A program made the position numbers and the translations under genes. A model generated the notes under the pieces. The model ran no database searches and was not told where the DNA came from. It saw only the letters and a program-made list of their open reading frames with translations. This document shows positions 27,201 to 35,161 of a stretch of DNA of 64,000 bases, in pieces (the stretch's first letter is position 1; each line of letters begins with the position of its first letter). The stretch spans positions 434,001 through 498,000 of the forward strand of contig NZ_JAFVLN010000001.1 of assembly GCF_017377775.1 (NCBI RefSeq), given 5' to 3'. The DNA is from Streptomyces sp. VRA16 Mangrove soil (lineage in GTDB: Bacteria > Actinomycetota > Actinomycetes > Streptomycetales > Streptomycetaceae).

Positions 27201-28009
27201 CGGCCGACGCGGACGTCACGTTCCAGCGGATCCTCGGCTCCTCGATGCCGTTCGGCGAGGCGATGCTGAACACCGCGCGCAGCTACCCCAAGGGCGCCCG
27301 CCTGAAGGAGAACTGGTACGACGGCGTCCTCGTCCCGACCGCCGCCCGCGACGAGGCCGGTGCCGAGACGCTGGTCGGCGAGCGGCAGGCGAACCTGATC
27401 GGCGTCAACTTCAGCGGTGCCTACTGGCGCGACGGCAGCCACTACGGCGCCCCCGGCTCCTTCGGTGACGCCGGCAACCTGAAGCTCACGTACAACGGCG
27501 AGGACCTCGGCTCCACCGCCTGGACCTCGGGCGTCTTCGAGGTGCCGGCGGCCAGGGGCACGTACGAACTGACGCTGCAGACCATGAAGTTCGGCTCGCC
27601 CGCCCGGTTCTTCCAGCGCTCGAACCAGGTGCAGACCGTCTTCCGGTTCACCTCCGCCGAGGACAAGGACGTCTACTCGCAGGGCCTGCCCCTCCTCTTC
27701 CCGAAGTACGGGCTGCCCGAGGACGGCATGAAGACCCTGGCGGCGAAGGACGGCCAGACCCTCACCCTGTCCGCCACCGGCCACCAGGGCTACACGCCCG
27801 GACAGCTCGTCGACGCGAAGGTGTCGTACTCCTACGACGGCGGCGAGACCTGGACCGAGGCCAAGACCCGTCGGTCCGACGGCGACTGGAGCGCCACCGT
27901 GAACCACGCGGGGGCCTCCGGCAAGCAGGTCACCCTTCGGACGCAGCTCACCGACGACAAGGGGAACTCCGTCACCCAGACGGTGACGCGCGCCTACGAC
28001 GTGCGCTGA
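24224..28009 (+). CDS. Secreted S8 family serine peptidase (subtilase)
   Basis: The 1261-residue exported protease has a Sec signal peptide (1-about 29, ending A-H-A-A-P), a propeptide-like region to about 210, then the subtilisin domain with catalytic Asp 241 (V-L-D-T-G-I-D), His 274 (G-H-G-S-H-V-A-S) and Ser 447 (G-T-S-M-A-T-P-H-V-A-G). The 700 residues after it are beta-rich and include a PA-like stretch (K-G-K-I-A-L-V-K-L-A-D). This is the large actinomycete subtilase layout. The ATG at 24224 follows GGGGAG and starts the signal peptide. The longer upstream frame has no signal peptide. Confidence 0.93.
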   Translation: MRAISRTGLGAAVAAVLAVTAGGLPGAHAAPGASGDRPLVGSEAAQAKEKGADNAVVTLLTGDKVRVSTGADGHPTATLLPAEDGTEPVYTTRRVGDDLYVYPDGVRQKIDSGLVDDQLFNVTALVAQGYDDAHADALPVIVSYDDAAHVSRSLPAEPRGAERTHRLGVIDAVSYKADKKKSAEFWADLTSPRTRAGNPVEKLWLDARAQSTMADTTQQIGADLAWAAGYTGKGTKVAVLDTGIDAEHPDLKGQVAASKDFTDSDNGTEDVMGHGSHVASTVAGTGAASDGKEKGVAPDASLLVGKVLGNDGSGSASGIIAGMQWAVDSGADVISMSLGSSAPIPTCDDPMSTAAQSLARSSDSLFVIAAGNLGKSNNTVSSPGCAPDVLTVGAVDSKDDTAYFSSRGPVAGTHTLKPEIAAPGVAVKAVAAGGRGIYAYTTMSGTSMATPHVAGSAALLKQEHPDWSGQRIKQALVSSAKSDLTGDVRETGGGSLRVDQALKQTVLGAGSVQGGSFDWPQSAGDRTTVDVPYTNTGDKPVTLTLDVAHVTGNDGSAVRSRVAFLGKRTVTVPAGGTVKVPLALDPDAALKTAQYGDITGRVLATGPGGVHVSTPFSLYVQPRTVKLTLKLVDRGGAPAAGVSSFDVIGTDDATGSTGANDGATEQTLRLRAGNYEVQAFIGTPDAGDNPRLYDSLTYLGRPQLSLTKDTTLVLDARRAGRLKAVTKDHATETRGAVLGSSRTWDDYWMYANTISGGRSIRGYYADVRGEATDGDFAFTSMWRNAAPLISDFRTADGTRLHPWAGSTTHVNLDGTGMAEVVAAGAGTAQELAAAGVKGKIALVKLADTDTSMFKLADAAKAAGAVAVIGYHDDAARWTPATGLGTAPALPVLTLPSDEAKGLAAAPTKVTWKATAASPYLYNLVHTEHHELTAPRTYVSQDRDLARVDSAYTSAGVAGDFSDLVAVSTADGISGYPDSFDTVYAPGRRAEYFTADADVTFQRILGSSMPFGEAMLNTARSYPKGARLKENWYDGVLVPTAARDEAGAETLVGERQANLIGVNFSGAYWRDGSHYGAPGSFGDAGNLKLTYNGEDLGSTAWTSGVFEVPAARGTYELTLQTMKFGSPARFFQRSNQVQTVFRFTSAEDKDVYSQGLPLLFPKYGLPEDGMKTLAAKDGQTLTLSATGHQGYTPGQLVDAKVSYSYDGGETWTEAKTRRSDGDWSATVNHAGASGKQVTLRTQLTDDKGNSVTQTVTRAYDVR

Positions 28010-28389
28010 CCCGCCCCTCGTCACCCCGCACCGGTCCGCCGGGCGCACCCTCCGGGGTTCGCCCGGCGGACGTGCGCGGTGCCGGGACCGCACACCGGGT
28101 CCCGATGCTCCTGCGCGCTCCCTCGCGACTCCATGTGAAGCCCGGGGACGGGGTTCGGCCGTGCCGGGCACCGGGCATCTTGAGAGGGAAAGCGGCTGGA
28201 GAGCGGCTTCCGGCCCGTGCTCCGGGCGGCCTACGATGCGGCTGACCCGCCCCGGGCGTGGTGGAGGCTGGTCCCAACTGCCTCATGTGACAGCGGAGTT
28301 CGACCTCTGATACATGAGAGGTGCGCGAGAGCGGAGCGTGCCGGCCGGGACAGGGCCGGGGGAGTGGACGGGGGGAGGGGGAGGCCCAA
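28010..28389. other. Gene-free gap between subtilase and antiporter
   Basis: A 380-bp gap holding the subtilase terminator (28034-28071) and, closer to the antiporter, a possible promoter: GTGACA at 28287-28292 and GATACAT at 28309-28315. Short inverted repeats (CTCATGT/ACATGAG) surround that promoter. No coding sequence is apparent. Confidence 0.45.
28034..28071 (+). terminator. Terminator of the subtilase gene
   Basis: Perfect 12-bp arms GTCCGCCGGGCG (28034-28045) and CGCCCGGCGGAC (28060-28071) around a 14-nt loop, 25 bp after the stop codon. No T-tract, as is common in Streptomyces. Confidence 0.75.
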
Positions 28390-29649
28390 GTGGTCACGCC
28401 AGTACGCGGCTTGCGCCGACGGCTGCCGGACGCCGTGCCCGGGATCCAGCTCCTCGGCGTCGTCGTGCTCGCGGCGGGTGTCGGGATCGGCGCGGCCTTC
28501 GACCCCTCCGCCCTCATCGGCACCGACGGGTACCTCTTCGGGGCGGGCCTGCTGCTCGCCGTCGGCCTGTACGGCAGCACCAGCGCCATCGAGCGCGACA
28601 CCCTCCGCGTCGACCTGCGCGGCGTGGTGGCCGTCGTGACCCTCGGCGTCGTCCTCAAGGCCGCCCTCATCGCCGGGGTGATGATCCTCGCGTACGGACG
28701 CCCGGAGTACCTGGTCCTCGGTATCGCCGTCGCCCAGATCGACCCGCTGTCCGTCGCGGCGCTCGGCAGATCCGGACGGATGTCGCAGCGGGCCCGGTCG
28801 CTGCTGACGGCCTGGGCATCGTTCGACGATCCGATGACGGTCCTGCTGACGCTGTACGTCGCGGGATACGCCTATACGGCGGCGGGGCACCACGGCACCC
28901 CGGCCGTGGCCGGCGGCGGAGCCCGTGGCTACGCCCTCGGACTCCTGCTGAACGGGGCGCTGCTGGCGGCCGTGCTGCTGCTGTGGTGGGCGGGCCGCCG
29001 GATCGCGACGGCGCGCTCCCTCGGTGCGGACCGGCGCGGCCGGGCCGTCGAACTGCTGCCCGCGGCACTGCTCCTCGTCGTCATGCTCCTGGTGGCCGCC
29101 GCCGGCATGCTGATGCTCGCGGTGGCCCTGGCCGGACTCGTGGTCCGGGTCAGAGCCTTCGAGCGGTACGTCGGACGCGCCGTTGACGGCGCGTTCCTGG
29201 CCGCGGCGCTCGCGCTCGGCCTGTTCCTCGCCCAAGGAGTGCGGCTGGGCCCGGGGATCCTGCTCGGCGCGACCGCGTTCGCCGCGCAGGCGGTCGTGGC
29301 GCTGCTCGTGCTGCCGCTGTTCGTCCGCGGCCTCGAACGCCGGGACCGGGTGGCGCTCGGACTCGGTCAGCAGAACGGGATCACGGCCATCCTCATCGCG
29401 CTCACTCTCGAACGGGACTTCCCCGGCACCGCCGGCATCGTGGGTCCCGCCGTGGTGACCGTGAACCTGCTGCACGGCGCGACGAACGGACTGCGGGCCC
29501 GGCTGCCCCGCATCCGGCAGCGCGTCGCACCGGGCCGGAGCACGCGCGAGAGCGAACCACCGGAGCAGCGGCGCACGGAACTCGACGGCACCCCGGGGCG
29601 TCCTCCCGGGCGTGCCCCGAACCCGGTCGTGGGCCCGCTCAAGTCCTAG
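28390..29649 (+). CDS. Cation:proton antiporter (CPA family)
   Basis: The 419-residue integral membrane protein has about 11-12 hydrophobic helices. The paired motifs A-Q-I-D-P-L-S-V-A-A-L and W-A-S-F-D-D-P-M-T-V-L match the ion-binding regions of sodium/hydrogen exchanger family proteins. It is expected to exchange Na+ or K+ for H+ across the cytoplasmic membrane. The GTG at 28390 follows GGGGGAGG by about six bases; an upstream ATG-like reading adds low-complexity residues. The C-terminus is a short charged tail. The ion is not determined. Confidence 0.85.
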   Translation: MVTPVRGLRRRLPDAVPGIQLLGVVVLAAGVGIGAAFDPSALIGTDGYLFGAGLLLAVGLYGSTSAIERDTLRVDLRGVVAVVTLGVVLKAALIAGVMILAYGRPEYLVLGIAVAQIDPLSVAALGRSGRMSQRARSLLTAWASFDDPMTVLLTLYVAGYAYTAAGHHGTPAVAGGGARGYALGLLLNGALLAAVLLLWWAGRRIATARSLGADRRGRAVELLPAALLLVVMLLVAAAGMLMLAVALAGLVVRVRAFERYVGRAVDGAFLAAALALGLFLAQGVRLGPGILLGATAFAAQAVVALLVLPLFVRGLERRDRVALGLGQQNGITAILIALTLERDFPGTAGIVGPAVVTVNLLHGATNGLRARLPRIRQRVAPGRSTRESEPPEQRRTELDGTPGRPPGRAPNPVVGPLKS

Positions 29650-29700
29650 ACGGCGGGGCAGGCGGCGGCACACGGACGTGACCGGACGGGGAGAGCGTGG

Positions 29701-30606
29701 ATGAGGCAGGGCACAGGGACGACGGCGGTGAGCGGAGCGAGCGGGGCACCCGGCCCCGCCGCCCCCGTTGGCTCGGGCCCCGGGCGTCTCATCCTTCCCC
29801 TGGCGGCGGCGCTGATCGTGCTCACCGCCGCCGGTCCCGCGCTCGCCGCCCCCGCCGCGTCCAAGGAACGCGACACCCAGCTCGTCTACTGCCTGGGCGA
29901 CGCCCACCGCGGCGCCCTCGTGGACGCGGCCGTCCGGCTGGGCCTGGTGCGCCCGGTGCCCGGGGCGAAGGACCGCGTCGTGGTCCCGGGCAAGGGCGGC
30001 GGCCCGATGACCGCCGACCGGTGGGCCCGGCGCGAGCAGGACGACTTCGGGCGGGCCTGCGACGCGCTGATGGCGGCCGGCTCCGACCGTCCGGGCGCCA
30101 CCTCGGGGGAGGACAGCGGCTGGCTCACGACCTTCGTCGACTCGCTGCCCCTCCTGGTGGCGGGCGCCGTGCTCACGCTCGGCGGACAGTACTCCGAGCG
30201 CGTCAACGCCGAACGGCGGCGCCGCAGACAGCAGTTGGAGGAGACCTCACAGGCGTTCCGGACGGCCGCCAGGCAGTACCTCAGGGCGTACGAGGAGCAG
30301 CCCACCGCCGACCACCGAACGGTCGTGCCGGCCCGGGAGGCGCTGCACGGCGCTCTCGCACAGATCACGGCGGGCGGTGCCCGCGGCCGGGCGGCCCGGC
30401 GCGCCGCGGACGACCTGCCGCTGCCGGGACAGCTGCCGGCGGCGGCCGACGGCGAGCTCTACGGCACCGACGAGCGGCGGCATGTGGCGCAGACGGTACG
30501 GACGGCGGTGGACCACCAGGTGCGCGCCGTGGCGGACCTCAACCGCTGGGCCGGGTACTGGTGGTGGCGCAGGCTGCGCGAGCGGCGCGACGGCGGTGCG
30601 CCATGA
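29701..30606 (+). CDS. Unrecognised membrane protein at the head of the NTPase operon
   Basis: I do not recognise the family of this 301-residue protein. It has a signal-like hydrophobic segment (about 30-50, ending in an Ala-rich run), an exported stretch of about 90 residues containing two Cys, a second transmembrane helix (about 145-162), then a positively charged, coiled-coil-prone cytoplasmic region (R-V-N-A-E-R-R-R-R-R-Q-Q-L-E-E-T). The stop overlaps the ATG of the next NTPase gene, so the two are co-translated. It may anchor that NTPase at the membrane or sense external signals for it (inference). Confidence 0.7.
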   Translation: MRQGTGTTAVSGASGAPGPAAPVGSGPGRLILPLAAALIVLTAAGPALAAPAASKERDTQLVYCLGDAHRGALVDAAVRLGLVRPVPGAKDRVVVPGKGGGPMTADRWARREQDDFGRACDALMAAGSDRPGATSGEDSGWLTTFVDSLPLLVAGAVLTLGGQYSERVNAERRRRRQQLEETSQAFRTAARQYLRAYEEQPTADHRTVVPAREALHGALAQITAGGARGRAARRAADDLPLPGQLPAAADGELYGTDERRHVAQTVRTAVDHQVRAVADLNRWAGYWWWRRLRERRDGGAP

Positions 30607-31700
30607 CCGGGCCGACCGGGGGCAACCCGTACGGCGTACGGGTGCCCGACAACAAGCCGAGGCTGCCGGGGCTCCCGCCCCCGCCGGTCGACGACCATCC
30701 GCTGGTGCCCTGGGAGGACGGCAGTCATATCGGCCAGTGGGCGGACGTGGACCACGCCAGGACCCAGCTCGACCACTTCAGGAGAAGCCTGGTGCGCCTG
30801 GAGGACGTGCTCAACCCCCGTGTCGGACGCGGCCGTCTGGTCATCGTCAGCGGGCCGGTCGGCATGGGCAAGACCACCCTGATACACCGCTGCATCCACG
30901 AGACGATCGAGCACCTCAAGGCCCTCTCCCGCTACCCGCACCCGGAGACGGACGGCGCGCCCCGCCCCACCGTGCCCCGGCACTTCGTCGCGATCCCGAA
31001 GGGCTACGACAACGACGGCGGGCAGATGCACACCAACGACAACGGCGAGCGCGCGGGCCTCGAAGCGATTAACGCGCAGATCAGCGCCGGAATCGTCGGA
31101 GAACTGGCGAAGCACTTCCCGGACTGGCAGAACCAGCCGGCCGACAACGAGCCGATCCGCACCACGTCGGAGAAGATCAGCCAACTGCTGGCCATGCAGA
31201 ACTCCTTGCTCTTCGCGGTCATTCCGCACATCGAGTGGTACGGCGCGGGGCTGCGCACCAACTTCCTGCGGACCTGCCTGAACCGCGCGGTGACGAGAGT
31301 CGTACTGTTCGCCGAGGTCAGTCACGGCGACGGTGAGGACGCCGCCCGGGTGGTCGAGGAGATCGGCGCCAGCCAGGCGATCACCCATCTCGCGCTCGGT
31401 CCCCTCGAAGAGGAGGACACCATGAAATTCAGCCAGAGCCGGCCGTCGGACCACCCCGCCCACGCCGTGCTCCCCGACCTGGCCCGCGAGGGTCTGCTCC
31501 GGGCTCATCGCGAGTGGCGCCCCAGGGACGTACGGGAGATGCGCAAGGTCTTCTACGCGACCGCGGAGTGCCGAAGACACGACCGGGCCGACGCGTTCGT
31601 CACCTACGAAGATCTGCGGCCGCATCTGCCCGGCCGGCCCAACCTGGACGATCTGCGCTGGGACCCACCGCCCCCACCGGACCCGCAGCCCGGCGAGTGA
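30603..31700 (+). CDS. P-loop NTPase of the island operon (short)
   Basis: The 365-residue protein has a clear Walker A, S-G-P-V-G-M-G-K-T-T, near 84-92, preceded by a D-x-A-R-T-Q-L-D-H-F helix, as in STAND/AAA-type NTPases. A hydrophobic strand V-V-L-F-A-E-V near 235 may be a Walker B with Glu. The N- and C-termini are proline-rich. There are no recognisable effector or repeat domains, so the output is unknown. It is co-translated with the membrane protein before it and followed after 51 bp by a larger NTPase gene. Confidence 0.72.
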   Translation: MTGPTGGNPYGVRVPDNKPRLPGLPPPPVDDHPLVPWEDGSHIGQWADVDHARTQLDHFRRSLVRLEDVLNPRVGRGRLVIVSGPVGMGKTTLIHRCIHETIEHLKALSRYPHPETDGAPRPTVPRHFVAIPKGYDNDGGQMHTNDNGERAGLEAINAQISAGIVGELAKHFPDWQNQPADNEPIRTTSEKISQLLAMQNSLLFAVIPHIEWYGAGLRTNFLRTCLNRAVTRVVLFAEVSHGDGEDAARVVEEIGASQAITHLALGPLEEEDTMKFSQSRPSDHPAHAVLPDLAREGLLRAHREWRPRDVREMRKVFYATAECRRHDRADAFVTYEDLRPHLPGRPNLDDLRWDPPPPPDPQPGE

Positions 31701-31751
31701 CCCCGCCACCACCCCTTCTCCGTCCTCGTCGGATACGCAAGGAGTGCCATC

Positions 31752-34031
31752 GTGACCACGGACACCGGAAGGCCATGGCACAGCAACCCGTTTCCCTCGA
31801 CCCCTGTCGTACGGCTCGACTCCTCCGTCGACCTCGGCGACGCGCGGGTGCCCGCGGCGGACTCGGGCAACGTCACCGTCCCCACCCGCACCCTGGAGGA
31901 ACTGGACCGGCTGAGCAAGGAGTACTTCGCCGAACCGGCCGTGGGCGGCCGGCGCGGCCGGGCCGTCGCCGTGGTGGGCGACTTCGGGCTCGGCAAGAGC
32001 CACGCCCTGCGGGAGGTGTACGCCGAGCTCAGCGCCCGCCAGGACGCACCGGCCCTGTGGATCGTGGACGAACCGGACCGGAACATGGGCTGGATGTACC
32101 GCGACCGGCTGCGCGGCCCCGGCGCCACCGAGGCGGGACGCCGGGCGTTCGAGGAGATCGTCCGCAACTACTACGCGTACGTCACCGCCCGGCGGGTCGG
32201 CGAACAGGGCGAGGACGCCCGCTTCGGCGACCTCGGTGAGCTGGCGGACCGGCTGCGGGAGGGCAGCCTCGACCCCGGCAAGGTCGTCGCGGCGCTGCGC
32301 TACGACCCCGAGGTGATCCACACCGACCTGCGGCAGAAACTCAGCGAGGTCACCGAGCACCGCAGCTTCGCCACGGCGCTCGCCCTGCTGCCCACCCCCG
32401 AGTTCACCAGGATGGTGTGGGCGTGGCTGGGCGGGGACGAGCCGGCGCAGCCGCTGCGCGAGCGCGGCATCACCCAGCCGATCGGCGTCGCCGCGGGGGA
32501 CGAGCGCGGTGAATCGGCCGGCATCCACCGGGTGTTCGACGCGCTCGCCGTCCAGGGCTTCGTGCACGGCCGGGTCGGCCGGCCCTACGTCCTGCTCATG
32601 GACTCCCTGGAGAAGGTGCTGGACTGGCCCGACGCGACCCGGCGCACCTTCGTCGACGCCTTCGAGCGGCTGGTGAACATCTACGTCAGCCGCGGCGGCC
32701 TGATGATCTTCTCCGTGTCCCCCGAGGGCCTGTCCGCGTTCCGCCCCAGCCTGCACGAGCGCGTCGTCCAGGTCTGGCCGACCGGTTTCGACGAGTCGCT
32801 CACGAACGAACTCGTCACGAAGTACGTCATGGCGGGACGCGGCACCGTGGACGACGACCCGCCCCCGCCGCCCTTCGGCGCTCAGACCCTGGAACTGCTG
32901 CACCGCTTGACCGAGGGCGTGCCCCGCCAGGTCCTCGAAACCTGCCACCAGGCCTGGCAGTTGAGCGAGGACGAGCGCGGCGCGGTGCGCGAGGTGACCG
33001 CGGCGACCGTGCTGCGGGCGGTGCGCGCCCTGCACGAGAAGGTCTCACGGGAGCGGGTCCTCGCGGGAGTGCGCGCGGCCCTGGGCCGGGGGCAGTGGCG
33101 GATCGCCTCGCGCGACCCGGTCCCCGAGCGGCTCTCCTCGCCCGAGGGCAGCACGCAGGAGGTGCTGTACTGGCTGGCCCCGGCGGCGAACGCCTACCTC
33201 GCCGTGATCCTCACCCCGTCCGTCCTGGTGGCCGCCGACGTCGAGCAGGTCACCGCGCATGTGCACGCGCTGCGCACCGCGGTGAACCCCGCCCGCCTCG
33301 AAGTGCTGCTCGTGGTCAACGGCCATCTCTCGCACGCCATGCAGGACCGGCTGAGCAGGACCATCGGGTCCCGGCCGCTGGTGTACCGCCAGACCGGCTT
33401 CGTCAGGGCGGCGTACGAGGCTCTGGAGGCGCTCGGCGGACGGCTGCGCGAGGGGCGCAGGGAGGCGGACCTCGCCGACCTCGGCGACCGGATGCGCCGC
33501 GAGTTCGAGGCCCAGCGGCGCCAGTTCGCCGAACTGCGCGAGGAGTGGACGGTCCGCCGCGAACCGTTGTCGCCCGACCCGGTGCGCCCGGACGGCGTCG
33601 CCGAACCCGCCGAGCCGCCCGACCTGCCCGAACCGGTCAGGCACCGCTTCCGTGAGGCGCTCTCCGTCCTCGACACCGTCAGCCGCCGCCTCACCGACAA
33701 GGTCGCCCGGCCCCGCAGGACCACCGGGACCGACCGGGAACTCGGCCAGGAACTCGGCCGGCTCGGCTGTGCCACGCTGGTGCGCATGCTCACGGAGGAC
33801 TTCCGGGCGGCCGTCGCCGCCTGGTGCCGGGTGCGCCGGGCCCGGGTGCCCAGCGACGAGCAGTGGGCCGAACTGCGCCGGATCTGCCGGGACTACGAGA
33901 CCTCGGTCGAGGTCCTGCCGGTGCACCTGCTCGGCGGCGCGGGCCCCGCCCACCCGCTGACCGCGGCCCGCACCGTGGAGGTGCTCGCCGAGGAGGTGTG
34001 GGGGACGCTCAGCGCTGCTCCGGCACCGTGA
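31752..34031 (+). CDS. P-loop NTPase of the island operon (long)
   Basis: The 759-residue protein has Walker A G-D-F-G-L-G-K-S near 76-83, Walker B Y-V-L-L-M-D-S near 278-284, and a sensor-like strand L-M-I-F-S-V-S-P near 317. The middle resembles the helical part of STAND/ORC-like ATPases. The region after about 430 (Y-W-L-A-P-A-A-N-A-Y-L) is unassigned, and the last 200 residues are helical and charged. With the preceding two genes it forms an operon of a membrane protein plus two different NTPases, an arrangement reminiscent of bacterial conflict or signalling systems. No nuclease, TIR or protease effector is visible in it. Confidence 0.72.
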   Translation: MTTDTGRPWHSNPFPSTPVVRLDSSVDLGDARVPAADSGNVTVPTRTLEELDRLSKEYFAEPAVGGRRGRAVAVVGDFGLGKSHALREVYAELSARQDAPALWIVDEPDRNMGWMYRDRLRGPGATEAGRRAFEEIVRNYYAYVTARRVGEQGEDARFGDLGELADRLREGSLDPGKVVAALRYDPEVIHTDLRQKLSEVTEHRSFATALALLPTPEFTRMVWAWLGGDEPAQPLRERGITQPIGVAAGDERGESAGIHRVFDALAVQGFVHGRVGRPYVLLMDSLEKVLDWPDATRRTFVDAFERLVNIYVSRGGLMIFSVSPEGLSAFRPSLHERVVQVWPTGFDESLTNELVTKYVMAGRGTVDDDPPPPPFGAQTLELLHRLTEGVPRQVLETCHQAWQLSEDERGAVREVTAATVLRAVRALHEKVSRERVLAGVRAALGRGQWRIASRDPVPERLSSPEGSTQEVLYWLAPAANAYLAVILTPSVLVAADVEQVTAHVHALRTAVNPARLEVLLVVNGHLSHAMQDRLSRTIGSRPLVYRQTGFVRAAYEALEALGGRLREGRREADLADLGDRMRREFEAQRRQFAELREEWTVRREPLSPDPVRPDGVAEPAEPPDLPEPVRHRFREALSVLDTVSRRLTDKVARPRRTTGTDRELGQELGRLGCATLVRMLTEDFRAAVAAWCRVRRARVPSDEQWAELRRICRDYETSVEVLPVHLLGGAGPAHPLTAARTVEVLAEEVWGTLSAAPAP

Positions 34032-34043
34032 GAGCCCGTCTTC

Positions 34044-34129
34044 GAACCCCCGCCTGCGCCCCGACGCACGACGATCGCACGCACCGACCGCCGCTGCGGG
34101 CCCGCCCTCCGGGCGGACGACGGGGGTTC
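34044..34129. terminator. Bidirectional terminator region
   Basis: Between convergent genes. Outer arms GAACCCCCG (34044-34052) and CGGGGGTTC (34121-34129) enclose an inner hairpin CCGCCC-TCC-GGGCGG (34102-34116). Confidence 0.55.
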
Positions 34130-34133
34130 AAAG

Positions 34134-35129
34134 TCAGGCTCTGAGGCCGTGCAGCGCGCCCGCGAGGGCGCGCAGCCGCGCCTCCGCCTGTCCGACCCGG
34201 GTCTGATTGAGCGTCACGCCGATGACGAACTCGCGGGGCGAGGGCCACAGGAAGTACACGGCGCCCTCCTGCACGTCCAGGACCAGCCGGTTCATCGGCG
34301 GCCGGGTCCCGCCCGGCGCCCCGACCATCTCCAGCGCGTCGGCGAGCCGGGCGAGATGGCCGCGCAGGGTCCGGGTGAGGTCCTGGTAGGCGGTGCGCCG
34401 GGCGCGGATGCCGACGTCCATGAAGCGCGGGCCGAGGAACTCGTCCTCGAACACGTCGCCGACGCAGACCAGGGTCAAGTCCCGGTAGAACGCGGCGTAC
34501 TGAAGATCCGTCACGCTGAGGTGCGCGCCCCACAGGGAGCGCAGCCGCTGCTCGTACGCGCCGTTCTGGTCGGCGCCCGTGCCCAGGTCGATGCGCAACT
34601 GGGCGGAGGGACGCGGGGCCTCGAAGTTCCGCAGCTCCTCGCCGCCGAGCAGTTCGGGCGGCAGGTCGTGCACCTCGGAGCGGATCCGGGACGCGAGCGC
34701 GTTCATCGTCCGGTCCATGGCCGCCACGTCTGCGCTCGCGTCGGCCACCGCGGCCAGGTACTCGCCGGGCTTGACGCGCCCGCCCCACAGACCGCCCGCG
34801 GGGCCCGCCACCACGGTGCGCATCAGATCGCCGGTGCGCAGCCGGTGCAGCCGCGCGTCCAGATCCTCGGTGCACAGCAGCAGCCGGCTGCCGGGCAGGG
34901 CCTCGTCCTGGGCGTCGCCGCCGGACTCGGCGACCGCGCTGCTCAGCGGGGAGCGCTCCGTCCGGCAGACCACGAAGTCGAGGATGCCGTTGCTGTAGTG
35001 CGACACCGAGCGCAGCTGCGGGGTGGCCTCGGCGGCCGCCTCGCACAGTTCGGTGATCGTGCCGTGGCGCTCGGGCAGCCAGTGGTACTCCTTGAAGGTA
35101 TGGATCGTGTGATGCGCCGGGGCTGCCAC
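34134..35129 (-). CDS. Unrecognised protein beside fxsT
   Basis: The 331-residue soluble protein is without a family I can name. It is mixed alpha/beta with conserved-looking runs (H-T-I-H-T-F-K-E-Y-H-W-L-P; V-Y-F-L-W-P-S-P-R-E-F-V-I-G-V). There is no signal peptide, membrane segment or nucleotide motif. The GTG at 35129 is chosen because AAGGGGAG lies six bases upstream, 33 bp after the fxsT stop. It is probably cotranscribed with fxsT, so it may be a partner of the peptide/NTPase system. It does not look like the TIR-like FxsC protein found in other fxs loci. Confidence 0.7.
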   Translation of the reverse strand: MAAPAHHTIHTFKEYHWLPERHGTITELCEAAAEATPQLRSVSHYSNGILDFVVCRTERSPLSSAVAESGGDAQDEALPGSRLLLCTEDLDARLHRLRTGDLMRTVVAGPAGGLWGGRVKPGEYLAAVADASADVAAMDRTMNALASRIRSEVHDLPPELLGGEELRNFEAPRPSAQLRIDLGTGADQNGAYEQRLRSLWGAHLSVTDLQYAAFYRDLTLVCVGDVFEDEFLGPRFMDVGIRARRTAYQDLTRTLRGHLARLADALEMVGAPGGTRPPMNRLVLDVQEGAVYFLWPSPREFVIGVTLNQTRVGQAEARLRALAGALHGLRA

Positions 35130-35161
35130 GAGCGCTCCCCTTCCGGTGTGGTGTCGGCTAC

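Noticed and set aside
23900..28171. A 1423-codon open frame antisense to the subtilase gene
   Set aside because: It mirrors a gene with intact catalytic motifs and signal peptide. High third-position GC keeps the opposite frame open, and its product has no recognisable domain.
30459..33035. An 858-codon leftward frame over the NTPase genes
   Set aside because: Antisense to two genes with Walker motifs and coupled starts; the product is low in complexity.
34121..34135. A tRNA T-arm-like string GGGTTCAAAGTC
   Set aside because: It is the right arm of a terminator-like repeat. No acceptor, D or anticodon arms can be folded around it.
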